A DNA stretch of 64,000 nucleotides from Yoonia vestfoldensis (lineage in GTDB: Bacteria; Pseudomonadota; Alphaproteobacteria; Rhodobacterales; Rhodobacteraceae). This document shows, piece by piece, positions 16,100 through 25,497 of this stretch (position 1 is the first letter of the stretch; each line of letters starts with the position of its first letter). The stretch spans positions 248,001 through 312,000 of the forward strand of contig NZ_CP021431.1 in assembly GCF_002158905.1 (NCBI RefSeq). The letters run 5' to 3'. The notes under the pieces are model-generated. The model was not told the DNA's origin, searched no databases, and saw only the letters and a list, made by a program, of their open reading frames with translations. The translations under genes and the position numbers were made by a program.

Positions 16100-17476
16100 A
16101 TGTCGAATAAAAGCCTTGGAAATCCGTTCTCGCACAAGACCGATCTCAGACATGGCGCAGGATGCGGATGTGACAGCTGTGCGGCGGATAAACACGCCTC
16201 TGCCGAAGCGCCCACCACAAGCGAGGCCATGCTGGAACGCGCGGTCGAAAGCGCGATTGTCCGGTCCGTGTTCGGACATAACGACATCAGCCGCCGGTCG
16301 ATGATGGGCATGCTGGGTGGTGGGGCCTTTGCGGCCGCGCTCGCCTCGGTCTTTCCGATGGATCAGGCCAAGGCGATGATCCTTGACGAACTCGGCCCCC
16401 CGGAAAAGCCCGATCTGCGGGTGGGTTTCGTGGCCATCACCTGTGCCACGCCGATCATCATGGCCGAACCGATGGGGTTCTACAGCCGCTATGGCCTGAA
16501 CGTCGAAGTCGTCAAAACCGCTGGCTGGGCCGTGGCGCGCGACATGTCGCTGTCGGGCGAATATGATGCCAGCCATATGCTGACGCCGATGCCTTTGGCG
16601 ATGACGCTGGGCGCGGGGTCGACGGCGACGCCCTACATCATGCCCGCGGTCGAAAACATCAACGGCCAGGCCATCGTGCTGTCAAACGAACATCTGGACA
16701 AGCGCGATCCGCAGCAATGGAAGGGCATGACCTTTGGCGTGCCGTTCGAATATTCCATGCATAACTTTCTGCTGCGCTATTACGTGGCCGAACATGGGCT
16801 GGACCCCGATCAGGATATCCAGATCCGCGTGGTGCCGCCGCCTGAAATGGTCGCCAACCTGCGGGCAGGAAATCTGGATGGCTATCTGTCCCCCGACCCG
16901 TTCAACCAGCGCGCCGTCTGGGAAGGCATTGGTTTCATCCACATGCTGACCAAGGATATCTGGGAAGGCCATCCTTGCTGCGCCTTCGCCGCGCCGCGCA
17001 AGTTTGCAACGGAAATGCCCAATACCTATGGCGCGCTGCTGAAATCCATCATTGACGCGACGCAATATGCCTCGAACCCTGATAATCGTGTCGAGATTTC
17101 GGCCGCGATTGCGCCGACCAATTACCTGAACCAGCCTGTCGAGGTGATCCAGCAGGTGCTGACCGGCACCTATGCCGACGGTCTGGGCAATGTGCAGCGC
17201 GTGCCTGACCGGATCGATTTCGACCCGTTCCCGTGGCAGTCGATGGGGGTCTGGATTCTGACCCAGATGAAACGCTGGGGCTATATCGAGGGCGATGTCG
17301 ATTACAAAGCGATTGCCGAACAGGTCTATCTGGCCTCTGACGCGCGCAAGGTGATGACCGACCTGGGCTATGACGCGCCAGAGGTGAATTACAAATCCCA
17401 CATGATCATGGGCAAAACCTTTGATCCCGACCAACCCGAGGCTTACGTCGACAGCTTCGCGATCAAGCGGGGTTGA
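16100..17476 (+). CDS. cynA: CmpA/NrtA-family ABC binding protein, probably cyanate (Tat-exported)
   Basis: A 458-residue binding protein of the nitrate/bicarbonate/cyanate/taurine group. Start 16100 is chosen because AGAGGGA precedes it; the frame is open 30 codons further up. The N-terminus has a cysteine-rich segment HGAGCGCDSC (C22, C24, C27) ahead of a twin-arginine signal (SRRSMMGMLGGG, R65-R66), so it is probably exported folded by Tat. The mature domain begins KPDLRVGFVAITCATPIIMAEP. Assignment to cyanate rather than nitrate rests on cyanase at the end of the same operon. Confidence 0.85.
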   Translation: MSNKSLGNPFSHKTDLRHGAGCGCDSCAADKHASAEAPTTSEAMLERAVESAIVRSVFGHNDISRRSMMGMLGGGAFAAALASVFPMDQAKAMILDELGPPEKPDLRVGFVAITCATPIIMAEPMGFYSRYGLNVEVVKTAGWAVARDMSLSGEYDASHMLTPMPLAMTLGAGSTATPYIMPAVENINGQAIVLSNEHLDKRDPQQWKGMTFGVPFEYSMHNFLLRYYVAEHGLDPDQDIQIRVVPPPEMVANLRAGNLDGYLSPDPFNQRAVWEGIGFIHMLTKDIWEGHPCCAFAAPRKFATEMPNTYGALLKSIIDATQYASNPDNRVEISAAIAPTNYLNQPVEVIQQVLTGTYADGLGNVQRVPDRIDFDPFPWQSMGVWILTQMKRWGYIEGDVDYKAIAEQVYLASDARKVMTDLGYDAPEVNYKSHMIMGKTFDPDQPEAYVDSFAIKRG

Positions 17477-18312
17477 TGATGCGGACCCTGTCCCTGAATG
17501 CGCGCGCCGCGATCCTGTCTGCTGTGCTATTGGTGGTCTTTCTTGGCGCATGGGAGGCATCGGTCACCCGGCAAGTCATGGGCGAGGCCCTGACCGAATA
17601 TGACATTCTGATGGGGGTCGGCCAGCCGCGCGCTGCCGTGCCGCCGCCCAGCGATGTTCTGGTCAAGGCATGGGAACAGCTTAGCGATCCATTCTATGAT
17701 GCCGGTCCCAATGATAAAGGGATCGGTATCCAGCTGGCCTATTCGGTCGGTCGCGTGCTGTCGGGGTTCGGGCTGGCCGTGATGGTCGCCCTGCCGCTGG
17801 GGTTCCTGATCGGCATGTCGCCTGTCGCCTATAAGGCGCTGAACCCGTTCATTCAGGTGTTACGCCCGATTTCACCCCTGGCATGGATGCCACTGGCTTT
17901 GTTCATCATCCAGGATGCCAATGCCAGTGCGGTTTTCGTGATCTTCATCTGTTCGATCTGGCCGATGCTGCTGAACACCGCCTTTGGCGTCGCGGGCGTC
18001 CGGCAGGATTGGGTCAATGTCGCGCGCACGCATGAACTGGGCAGCTTGCGCACGGCTTTCACCGTGATCCTGCCAGCCGCAGCACCCACCATCCTGACCG
18101 GGATGCGCATTTCCATCGGCATCGCCTGGCTGGTGATCGTCGCGGCCGAGATGCTCGTGGGGGGGACAGGCATTGGCTATTACGTCTGGAACGAATGGAA
18201 CAACCTCGATCTGACCTCGGTCATCTTTTCGATCCTGATGATCGGGCTTGTGGGCATGTTGCTGGATGCGTTTTTCGCCGCATTGCAACGCGCCGTCACC
18301 TATGCCGAATGA
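17476..18312 (+). CDS. cynB: ABC permease, nitrate/cyanate type
   Basis: A 278-residue inner-membrane permease of the NrtB/SsuC/TauC family with about six helices and the EAA-like coupling loop NVARTHELGSLRTAFTVILP. The ATG at 17476 overlaps the stop of the binding-protein gene (TGATG); a second ATG follows at 17479. The periplasmic loop after helix 1 is long (about 55 residues). With the ATPase encoded 12 bp downstream it would form the membrane part of the cyanate importer. Confidence 0.88.
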   Translation: MMRTLSLNARAAILSAVLLVVFLGAWEASVTRQVMGEALTEYDILMGVGQPRAAVPPPSDVLVKAWEQLSDPFYDAGPNDKGIGIQLAYSVGRVLSGFGLAVMVALPLGFLIGMSPVAYKALNPFIQVLRPISPLAWMPLALFIIQDANASAVFVIFICSIWPMLLNTAFGVAGVRQDWVNVARTHELGSLRTAFTVILPAAAPTILTGMRISIGIAWLVIVAAEMLVGGTGIGYYVWNEWNNLDLTSVIFSILMIGLVGMLLDAFFAALQRAVTYAE

Positions 18313-18324
18313 AAGGCCGCTATC

Positions 18325-19236
18325 ATGAGCAAACATTTCCTGAGTATCGAACGGCTGACCCAGACCTTCCCCGACGGGGCAGGCGGCACGCTGACAGTGT
18401 TTGAAAACGCAAGCTTCGGCATCGACAAGGGCGAATTCGTCTGCATCCTTGGCCATTCGGGCTGCGGCAAATCCACCATCATGAATGTGCTGGCGGGCCT
18501 GGCCGAACCCACATCCGGCGTGGTCAAGATGGACGGTTTCGAAGTCGCAGGCCCCAGCCTTGACCGTGGGGTCGTGTTCCAGAACTATTCGCTGCTGCCA
18601 TGGCTGTCGGCGCTGAAAAACGTGACCTTCGGCGTCAAGGCGCGGTATCGCGACTGGTCGCAGGATAAGGTCGTGGACCATGCCACCAAATATCTGGCCA
18701 TGGTCGGTCTGGAAGGCGACGTCATCCACCGCAAACCCAGCCAGTTGTCGGGCGGCATGCGCCAGCGCGTGTCCATCGCGCGGGCCTTTGCCAACCAGCC
18801 CAAATTGCTGCTGCTGGATGAACCTTTCGGCGCGCTGGATGCCCTGACGCGCGGCACCATTCAGGAAGAATTGCTGAAAGTCTGGAGCCAGACCGAACAG
18901 ACCGTGTTCATGATCACCCATGACATCGACGAAGCGATCCTGCTGGCCGACCGTATCCTGTTGATGACGAACGGCCCTTTTGCACGCGTCGCGGAATCGG
19001 TGGAAATCACCATCCCGCGCCCAAGGGTGCGCACCGATATCGTGAACCACCCCAATTATTACGCGATCCGCAACCATCTGGTGCAGTTCCTTGGCAAGCG
19101 ATCAAAAGAACTCGCAGGCCAGCAATCAGATGGTGCAACCCAAAGCCCAGCACCCGTGCGCATCGATATGACCCAGCCCGCAGCTGACGCAGATCCAAAA
19201 CCCGGCCCTTCCCGTCTTCAGGCGGTCAACGGCTGA
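18325..19236 (+). CDS. cynD: ABC ATPase, nitrate/cyanate type
   Basis: This 303-residue ATPase has Walker A GHSGCGKST, signature LSGGMRQRV, Walker B LLLLDEPFGALD and the H-loop THDIDEA, with the closest pattern in NrtD/CmpD/CynD proteins. The last 45 residues or so form a proline- and alanine-rich tail beyond the usual domain; it lacks the extra CmpA-like regulatory domain of NrtC. It lies between the permease and cyanase genes in one operon. Confidence 0.9.
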   Translation: MSKHFLSIERLTQTFPDGAGGTLTVFENASFGIDKGEFVCILGHSGCGKSTIMNVLAGLAEPTSGVVKMDGFEVAGPSLDRGVVFQNYSLLPWLSALKNVTFGVKARYRDWSQDKVVDHATKYLAMVGLEGDVIHRKPSQLSGGMRQRVSIARAFANQPKLLLLDEPFGALDALTRGTIQEELLKVWSQTEQTVFMITHDIDEAILLADRILLMTNGPFARVAESVEITIPRPRVRTDIVNHPNYYAIRNHLVQFLGKRSKELAGQQSDGATQSPAPVRIDMTQPAADADPKPGPSRLQAVNG

Positions 19237-19266
19237 ATCCGCCCAGATTTCAATAAAAGGAAACGC

Positions 19267-19740
19267 ATGATGAAAGACCTGATTACCGCCGCCGAGATGC
19301 TGACAAAGGAAGATGTCACCAGCCTGATCCTGCTTGCGAAAAAGCGCAAGAAACTGACCTGGGACGCCATCGCCCAAGGGATCGGCCTGTCGCCGGTGTT
19401 CACCCATTCCGCCTGCATGGGCATGAACGCCATGCCCGCTGACAAGGCTGCTGCGCTTGTCGCCTTTCTGGACCTGCCCGCCGAGGCGCAGGACGTGCTG
19501 GAGGAATACCCCACCAAGATCTGGGAACAGGCCGTGCCGACGGACCCCTGCATCTATCGCCTGTATGAAATTGTCGGCGTTTACGGCCCGACCATGAAGG
19601 CGCTTATTCAAGAAGAATTCGGCAATGGGATCATGTCTGCCATCGACTTTGACATGGTCATCAGCCGCGTCCCCAGCCCCAAAGGCGACCGGGTAAAGGT
19701 CGAGATGTCGGGCAAATTCCTCGCCTACGCCAATTGGTGA
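19267..19740 (+). CDS. cynS: Cyanase, cyanate hydratase (EC 4.2.1.104)
   Basis: Cyanase converts cyanate and bicarbonate to ammonia and CO2 (through carbamate), giving the cell nitrogen and detoxifying cyanate. The 157-residue product has all three catalytic residues of the E. coli enzyme: Arg98 and Glu101 in IYRLYE, Ser124 in GIMSAIDF. The N-terminal helical domain and the C-terminal dimer arm (DGKYLP-like GKFLAY) are intact. AAGG lies 6 bases before the first of two tandem ATGs. As the last gene of the operon it defines the role of the upstream importer. Confidence 0.96.
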   Translation: MMKDLITAAEMLTKEDVTSLILLAKKRKKLTWDAIAQGIGLSPVFTHSACMGMNAMPADKAAALVAFLDLPAEAQDVLEEYPTKIWEQAVPTDPCIYRLYEIVGVYGPTMKALIQEEFGNGIMSAIDFDMVISRVPSPKGDRVKVEMSGKFLAYANW

Positions 19741-19746
19741 TCATGC

Positions 19747-19786
19747 GGGGGTCTGGCCCTCTGACACATTTGGGTGGCCAGACCCC
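19747..19786 (+). terminator. Long hairpin after cynS
   Basis: GGGGTCTGGCC and GGCCAGACCCC form a perfect 11-bp stem with an 18-nt loop, seven bases after the cynS stop. No U tract follows, so it may be a Rho-assisted end or an mRNA-stabilising hairpin. The rest of the gap to 19995 shows no gene and no clear promoter. Confidence 0.55.
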
Positions 19787-19995
19787 GTAATGCTGCCGAC
19801 GAACGCCGCAACAGCCGCATGTCATCAGACTGGCGGTTGCCGCTCATCCACGCCTCGTCGCGCAAGATAGAGATGAGACTCCCCTTTACACCTTGTCGCG
19901 AAAGCCGCAGGCTAGGCCCGCAATGCAAGATGTTGCCAAACGTTCACCAGTCGCTCTTTGCGTTGGATTGGTGAAGAACCACGGGAGCAAAGTGA

Positions 19996-20997
19996 ATGAA
20001 ATATATCAAAACAGCAGTTTTTTCCACAATGATGGCGGTCGGCATGGCCAGCGCATCTTTCGCGCAGGACTTGGAGTTCTTTACAATCGGCACCGGCGGC
20101 ACGGCGGCCACCTATTATCCCGTGGGCGGTGTGATCGCCAATGCGATTTCCAACCCACCAGGGTCGCGCGGCTGCGATGAAGGTGGCAGCTGCGGCGTGC
20201 CTGGCCTGATCGCCTCGGCCGTGTCGTCGCGCGGATCGGTTGATAACGTCAACGCGATCACATCTGGTTTGCGAAACTCGGGTTTTGCCCAGTCTGACGT
20301 GGCGTACTGGGCTTACACAGGCACCGGCACCATGGAAGGTCAGGCGCCAGCGGAAAATCTGCGCGCGATCGCGGCCCTGTTCCCAGAGCATATCCACCTT
20401 GTCGTTCTGGCCGATAGCGGCATCGATTCGGTCAATGATCTCGAAGGCAAACGCGTTTCGCTTGATGAGCCCGGATCGGGGACATATGTCGATGCCAACC
20501 TGATCCTTGAAGCCTATGGTCTGTCCAACGAAATGGTGACGGCCGAAGCGCTGAAGCCTGATGCAGCCGGTGACGCGCTGCGCAATGGCCAGATCGATGC
20601 CTTCTTCTTTGTCGGTGGCTATCCAACCGGTGCGATTGTCGAACTCGCCTCGGCGGTCGATATCAAACTGGTGCCGATTGATGGTGACGGCGCTGCTGGC
20701 CTGACCGAGGAATACGGGTTCTTCTCTGTCTCGGACATTCCCGATGGGGCCTATGACGGTGTCGCCGCGACAACAACCGTTGCTGTGGGCGCGCAGTGGA
20801 TCACCTCTGCCGAGCAGGATGAAGAGCTGATCTATCAGATCACCGCTGCCTTGTGGAATGACAAGACCCGCGTGTTGCTGGATGTTGGCCACGCCAAAGG
20901 TGCCTCGATCAACAAGGACACTGCGCTGGACGGTATCGGCATTCCGCTGCACCCCGGTGCCGAACGTTTCTACCGCGAAGCCGGTTTGTTGGACTAA
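19996..20997 (+). CDS. TAXI-family TRAP transporter solute-binding protein
   Basis: A 333-residue periplasmic binding protein of the TAXI type (TRAP-associated extracytoplasmic immunogenic), with a 23-residue signal peptide ending SFA|QDL. Typical marks are FTIGTGGTAATYYPVGGVIAN near the start and LDEPGSGTYVDANLIL in the middle. TAXI proteins bind small anions such as glutamate or dicarboxylates and deliver them to a sodium-driven permease, here encoded by the next gene. A strong terminator between the two would make this protein more abundant than the permease. Confidence 0.93.
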   Translation: MKYIKTAVFSTMMAVGMASASFAQDLEFFTIGTGGTAATYYPVGGVIANAISNPPGSRGCDEGGSCGVPGLIASAVSSRGSVDNVNAITSGLRNSGFAQSDVAYWAYTGTGTMEGQAPAENLRAIAALFPEHIHLVVLADSGIDSVNDLEGKRVSLDEPGSGTYVDANLILEAYGLSNEMVTAEALKPDAAGDALRNGQIDAFFFVGGYPTGAIVELASAVDIKLVPIDGDGAAGLTEEYGFFSVSDIPDGAYDGVAATTTVAVGAQWITSAEQDEELIYQITAALWNDKTRVLLDVGHAKGASINKDTALDGIGIPLHPGAERFYREAGLLD

Positions 20998-21016
20998 GCT
21001 TTCACACATAACGACG

Positions 21017-21049
21017 GGCGGCCCTGATCATGCGGGGCCGCCTTTTTTT
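21017..21049 (+). terminator. Rho-independent terminator between TRAP binding-protein and permease genes
   Basis: GGCGGCCC and GGGCCGCC form an 8-bp GC stem with a 10-nt loop, followed by seven T (21043-21049). It begins 19 bp after the binding-protein stop and 67 bp before the permease start, both genes being on the plus strand. It should act as a partial terminator that sets the ratio of the two proteins. Confidence 0.9.
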
Positions 21050-21083
21050 GTGGCGCCCCATTGCCACCACAAGGACAGTCCCG

Positions 21084-23129
21084 ATGAAGACCACAGAACT
21101 CACTGCCGCCGAACTGGCCGAGATCGAGCGTAAATATGATCCCGAGACGGCATTTCGCGCGACAGGGTGGTATCTGGGTGTCGTTGTATCGGCTTTGCTT
21201 GTGGCAATGTCGGTTTACCATTTCTACGCGTCAGGCTTTGCGCTGATCCCAGAGCTGATGCACCGTGGCATTCACATCTCATTTGTTCTGGGTTTGGTTT
21301 TCATCCTCTTTGGCTGGCGTAAAGCGCCGACAACACAGGTGGCCCCAGCGCGCTGGTGGCGCTTTCAGGGCGTGCCTTATCTTGACCTGCTTTGGGCTGT
21401 TCTGGCGATATCCGCCGCGATGTATCTGCCGCTGCTGCCGCCGGAAATCGTTGCGCAGCGCGTGGGCAATCCCAACCAGACGGATATTTTCATGGGCACG
21501 GCGCTGCTGCTGCTGACGCTCGAGGCTGCGCGGCGCTCTGTCGGGCCGACATTGCCGATTATCGGCATCGTTTTTATCCTGTTTGCGCTTTTCGGCCCCT
21601 ATGCTCCGGGTGCGTTGAAACATGGCGGCACAAGCTGGCTGGGATTGATCAACCATCTTTATATGACCAATCAGGGCATCTACGGGATCGCCATCGGGGT
21701 CATGGCGAAATATGTCTTCTTGTTCATCCTGTTCGGCGTGCTTGCGACCCGCATCGGGTTGGGGCAGCTTTTTATCGACCTCGCGATGGTGATCGCTGGG
21801 CGCTATGCGGGCGGCCCTGCAAAAGTGGCCATCTTTTCGTCGGCCTTCATGGGCACGATTTCCGGCTCTTCAATCGCCAACACCGTGACGACAGGCGCTT
21901 TGACGATCCCCGCAATGAAGAAAGTCGGCTATTCGGGCCGTTTCTCTGCCGCGGTAGAGGCCACCTCGTCAACAGGTGGGCAGATTACGCCGCCGATCCT
22001 TGGGGCGGCGGCGTTTATCATGGTCGAATATCTGGAAATCCCGCTGCGCGACATTCTGGCCGCGGCACTGTTTCCGGCGCTGCTGCATTATTTCGGCATT
22101 TTCATCATGGTGCATCTCGAGGCAAAGCGGCTTGGTCTGCGTGGCCTGACTGCCGAGGAAATGCCCAAGCTGGGGCTGGTTCTGAAACAGCATTGGCTGT
22201 CTGTCATCCCGCTGATCATTCTGGTTTACATGATCCTTGCCGGGCGGACGCCCGATTATGCCGCTGTCTATGGCATCATCGCTTGTGTCGTGGTCGGTGT
22301 GTTGAACCCGGTCAACCGGCTGACCCTGTTGGATTTTTGGAATGCGCTGGCTGACGGTGCCAAAAACACGCTTGCGGTCGGGGCTGCGGCCGCCACCGTG
22401 GGGATCGTGGTCGGTGTTGTGACATTGACCGGCGTTGGCTTTCGGCTTGGCTATGTGGTGGTGCAGACAGCGTCAGATATGGGCGCTTTCATCGGGCAGA
22501 TCTGGCCGTTCTCGATTGCGACCGTCGCGCAATGGTCGCTGTTTTTGTCACTGGTCCTGATCGCTGTGGCCTGCATCATCATGGGGGCAGGGATCCCGAC
22601 GACAGCCACCTATATCATCCTTGTGGCCGTCGCGGCACCTGCACTGGCCGTGCAGAATATCGAACCCATCGTGGCGCATTTCTTTGTCTTCTATTACGGG
22701 GTGTTGGCGGATATCACGCCGCCTGTCGCGCTTGCCGCTTATGCGGCCGCAGGCATCGCGGGGTCCAATCCGTTCCAGACCGGAAATACCGCCTTCCGTT
22801 TGGGTATCGCCAAGGCGCTGGTGCCTTTTGTCTTTGTCTATTCGCCAGCCTTGTTGCTGGTGGCTGACGGCTTTACCTGGTCCGCCTTCACCATCACGCT
22901 GATCGGCGCGATGCTGGGCATTGCAAGCCTGGGCGTAGCCTTTTCCGGCTATCTGTTGACCACCTTGCGTCTATGGGAACGGTGGTGGGTCGCTGTCGTG
23001 TCATTGCTGTTCATTGCGCCGGGCATTTTGACGATGGGCCTGGGGATCGCGTTGATGTTGCCGATCCTCTTGCTGCAAGTCAGCCGCGCAAAGGCGGTGC
23101 CGCAAGCCAAAGTGCAAAATACCGACTGA
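21084..23129 (+). CDS. TRAP transporter permease, fused small and large subunits (TAXI type)
   Basis: A 681-residue membrane protein joining the 4-helix DctQ-like and the 12-helix DctM-like parts in one chain, as TAXI systems usually do. Marks include SGSSIANTVTTGALTIPAMKK and GAGIPTTATYIILVAVAAPAL, the two re-entrant hairpins of the elevator domain, and TGGQITPPILGAAAFIM. Start 21084 (MKTTELTAAELAEIERKYDP) is chosen by family similarity; the ATG at 21030 lies inside the terminator hairpin. Confidence 0.92.
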   Translation: MKTTELTAAELAEIERKYDPETAFRATGWYLGVVVSALLVAMSVYHFYASGFALIPELMHRGIHISFVLGLVFILFGWRKAPTTQVAPARWWRFQGVPYLDLLWAVLAISAAMYLPLLPPEIVAQRVGNPNQTDIFMGTALLLLTLEAARRSVGPTLPIIGIVFILFALFGPYAPGALKHGGTSWLGLINHLYMTNQGIYGIAIGVMAKYVFLFILFGVLATRIGLGQLFIDLAMVIAGRYAGGPAKVAIFSSAFMGTISGSSIANTVTTGALTIPAMKKVGYSGRFSAAVEATSSTGGQITPPILGAAAFIMVEYLEIPLRDILAAALFPALLHYFGIFIMVHLEAKRLGLRGLTAEEMPKLGLVLKQHWLSVIPLIILVYMILAGRTPDYAAVYGIIACVVVGVLNPVNRLTLLDFWNALADGAKNTLAVGAAAATVGIVVGVVTLTGVGFRLGYVVVQTASDMGAFIGQIWPFSIATVAQWSLFLSLVLIAVACIIMGAGIPTTATYIILVAVAAPALAVQNIEPIVAHFFVFYYGVLADITPPVALAAYAAAGIAGSNPFQTGNTAFRLGIAKALVPFVFVYSPALLLVADGFTWSAFTITLIGAMLGIASLGVAFSGYLLTTLRLWERWWVAVVSLLFIAPGILTMGLGIALMLPILLLQVSRAKAVPQAKVQNTD

Positions 23130-23197
23130 AAGAAATCCAAGGCGTCACCACCGCCAAGATGAACGGCCAGGGCCGCCGCCTGTGACCATTGCCAAAG

Positions 23198-23232
23198 ATT
23201 GTTGACAATCGACAATTTTAGCGCAGTGTAGA
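23198..23232 (+). promoter_or_regulatory. Candidate operator and -35 of the GntR regulator gene
   Basis: ATTGTTGACAAT (23198-23209) is a perfect dyad of the TTGT-NN-ACAA form bound by many FadR-class GntR proteins, and it is followed by a second partial copy ATCGACAAT. The inner TTGACA (23202-23207) matches the -35 consensus; the -10 is weak (TGTAGA). This suggests self-repression of the regulator and possibly of the genes behind it. Confidence 0.55.
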
Positions 23233-23258
23233 TTTCAGACAGAAGGAGTGGTGCTCAA

Positions 23259-23948
23259 ATGGTCTCGTCACCGGTCAAGCGCGAAACGATGAGCGCGCAG
23301 ATTTCCGTGCTGTTGCGACGCGCGATCCTGACAGGTGAACTTGGTCCCGGCGAACCTGTCGTGGAAAGCGCGCTTGCCTTGCGTCTTGGCGCCAGCAGGG
23401 GGCCGCTGCGCGAAGCCATGCGCCAGCTGATTGACGAAGGCTTGCTGGTCAACGTGCCCTATACCGGGACCCGCGTTGTCGATATTTCAGTGCAGGACGT
23501 GAATGACATTTACGCCATGCGCACCTGTCTGGAACAATTCGCCTTCGCGCAGATCTGGGACCGGCGCAGCGACGCATTCAAGGCCGAATTGATCGCGTTG
23601 AACCGCGCGCTGAAATCCGCAATCGACCGGCAGGATCATGTTGCAGCCATCGAGGCCGAGCTTGATCTGCACGGGCTTGCCTATGCTTATGCGGGCAACC
23701 GGCTGCTGCTGAATAGCTGGACGGGACTTCGCGGGCATCTGCAGATGTATTGGGCCGCGCATCACAATGCGCATGGCACGACCGGCCCCAAGCGCGAAAG
23801 CCATGATGATTATGTAAAACATGCTTTGGGCGACAGTCTGGCGGCGATGCAGCAGGAATTGAGCGCACATATGCGCCGCGGGCTGGAGACCACGAAAGCC
23901 TTTGTGGAAAGCCGCAAAGAGAGTCTGAAAGACAATGGACCATCATAA
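23259..23948 (+). CDS. GntR-family transcriptional regulator, FCD (FadR) subclass
   Basis: The 229-residue protein has an N-terminal winged helix (about 10-70; AISVLLRRAILTGELGPGEPV start, LGASRGPLREAMRQLIDEGLL recognition helix) and an all-helical FCD effector domain. FCD regulators sense small organic acids or amino acids, often with a bound metal. It stands between the TRAP operon and the amino acid ABC operon and reads into the latter with an 18-bp gap, so it probably controls that operon, perhaps both. Confidence 0.9.
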   Translation: MVSSPVKRETMSAQISVLLRRAILTGELGPGEPVVESALALRLGASRGPLREAMRQLIDEGLLVNVPYTGTRVVDISVQDVNDIYAMRTCLEQFAFAQIWDRRSDAFKAELIALNRALKSAIDRQDHVAAIEAELDLHGLAYAYAGNRLLLNSWTGLRGHLQMYWAAHHNAHGTTGPKRESHDDYVKHALGDSLAAMQQELSAHMRRGLETTKAFVESRKESLKDNGPS

Positions 23949-23966
23949 ACCAGCAAGGAGAAAACG

Positions 23967-24794
23967 ATGCAAAGACGGATGATATTCAGCGCTGCGATTG
24001 CAGCCGTTACGCTAGGCTTTGGCACGCTTGCCCAGGCCCAAGACAGCACGATGGATCAGGTGCGCGACAGCGGTGTTCTGCGGGTTGGCGTGACCCAGGC
24101 GCCGCCTTGGTACGCCAAGGATATCACCAGCGGCGAATGGACCGGCGGGCTTGGCGTGTCCATGGGCAAGGCGATGGCAGAAACCTTGGGCGTCACCTTC
24201 GAACCCGTCGAGGTCACATGGGGCACTGCCGTTGCGGCCTTGCAGGCAGACCGGATCGACATGATGTTCGTGCTTGATGCAACGGATGAGCGCAAAGCAG
24301 CTGTCAACTTTCCCGACACACCGCTGCTTTATTATTCGCTTGCCGTTCTGGCCCGTGATGACCTTGAGATCACCAATTGGAGCGATCTGAACTCCCCTGA
24401 GATCAGCATCTCTGTTCCGCAGGCCACAAGCATGGATGCCTTTCTGACCGAAAATGCACCGGATGCCGACATTCAGCGTTTTCCCGGTAATGCCGAGGCC
24501 ATCGCCGCCTTTCAGGCGGGGCGTGTCGATGCGGTGACGCTGTTCCATCCGCCATTGATTGCTGCACGTCAAAAGCTGGGCGCAGGTCAAATCATCGTGC
24601 CGCAGCCGGTTGAATCGCGCCCCTCTTCTGTGGCTGTTCGTCAAGAAAGCGACACCACTTTCGTGGATTGGGTCGATGAACAGATCGACGGCTATTACAA
24701 ATCGGGTCAGACCCAGGTCTGGTACGAAGAATTCCTCAGCGACTTTGGTCTCGATCCGTCCACCGTTCCCGCCATCATCCGCGAACGGCTCTGA
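23967..24794 (+). CDS. Amino acid ABC transporter binding protein (family 3)
   Basis: A 275-residue periplasmic protein with a 24-residue signal ending AQA|QD. It starts the binding fold with VRDSGVLRVGVTQAPPWYAKD, the usual opening of polar amino acid binding proteins, and contains GRVDAVTLFHPPL in the second lobe. The conserved Arg and Asp of alpha-amino acid binding sites cannot be placed with certainty (the usual KLVGVD-R pattern is altered), so the ligand may not be a standard L-amino acid. It heads an operon with two permeases, an ATPase and an aminotransferase homologue. Confidence 0.88.
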   Translation: MQRRMIFSAAIAAVTLGFGTLAQAQDSTMDQVRDSGVLRVGVTQAPPWYAKDITSGEWTGGLGVSMGKAMAETLGVTFEPVEVTWGTAVAALQADRIDMMFVLDATDERKAAVNFPDTPLLYYSLAVLARDDLEITNWSDLNSPEISISVPQATSMDAFLTENAPDADIQRFPGNAEAIAAFQAGRVDAVTLFHPPLIAARQKLGAGQIIVPQPVESRPSSVAVRQESDTTFVDWVDEQIDGYYKSGQTQVWYEEFLSDFGLDPSTVPAIIRERL

Positions 24795-24818
24795 TCACAG
24801 TGGCAGGGCAAACCAGAG

Positions 24819-25496
24819 ATGTATGAATGGGACTTCACTGTCGTCATCGAGAACGCTGATCTGTTATGGCAGGGGCTTCTCGGGACGTTGAAGATCACGG
24901 GCACAGCGCTGGCCTTCGGGCTGCCGCTGGGTCTGGCGCTTGCGCTGTCACGCCTGTCACCGCGCAAGTGGCTGGCCTGGCCCGCGGGCTTTGTGATCGA
25001 ATTCTTTCGCACGACACCCCCGCTGGTACAATTGTTCTGGTTCTTTTTTGCCCTGCCGATCCTGATGGATATTCGCATGACGCCCTATCTTGCGGCGGCG
25101 ATCACTTTCTCGATCCAGTCCTCTGCCTTCTTCGCCGAAGTGTTCCGCGCCGGGATTGTGTCTATCGAACGCGGTCAATGGGAAGCGGCCCGCGCGATTG
25201 GTATGGAACGCCCGCAGGCCATGCGCCGCATTATCCTGCCGCAAGCAATCAAACGCATGATTCCCGCCTTCACCGAGCGGTCAATCGAGCTGATGAAGAC
25301 CACAACGCTGGTGGCGACAGTATCTTATGCGGATCTGCTGTATCAGGCCAACGAATTGGCGCAGAAATCCTTTCGCCCGATCGAGGTTTTGACGGCAACC
25401 GCATTGATCTATTTCGTCGTGATCTTCGGGGCGAGCCTGTGCGTCCAAGCCGTCGAACGCAAACTGGCGATCAGCGGCGACAGCACGGTGCGCTGA
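24819..25496 (+). CDS. Amino acid ABC transporter permease 1 (HisM/GlnP family)
   Basis: A 225-residue permease with about five helices, including the HisM-type opening GLLGTLKITGTALAFGLPLG, the FIEFFRTTPPLVQLFWFFF segment and the EAA loop EAARAIGMERPQAMRRIILPQ that couples to the ATPase. It lies one base ahead of a second, similar permease (TGATATG junction). The two probably form a heterodimer. Confidence 0.93.
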   Translation: MYEWDFTVVIENADLLWQGLLGTLKITGTALAFGLPLGLALALSRLSPRKWLAWPAGFVIEFFRTTPPLVQLFWFFFALPILMDIRMTPYLAAAITFSIQSSAFFAEVFRAGIVSIERGQWEAARAIGMERPQAMRRIILPQAIKRMIPAFTERSIELMKTTTLVATVSYADLLYQANELAQKSFRPIEVLTATALIYFVVIFGASLCVQAVERKLAISGDSTVR

Positions 25497-25497
25497 T

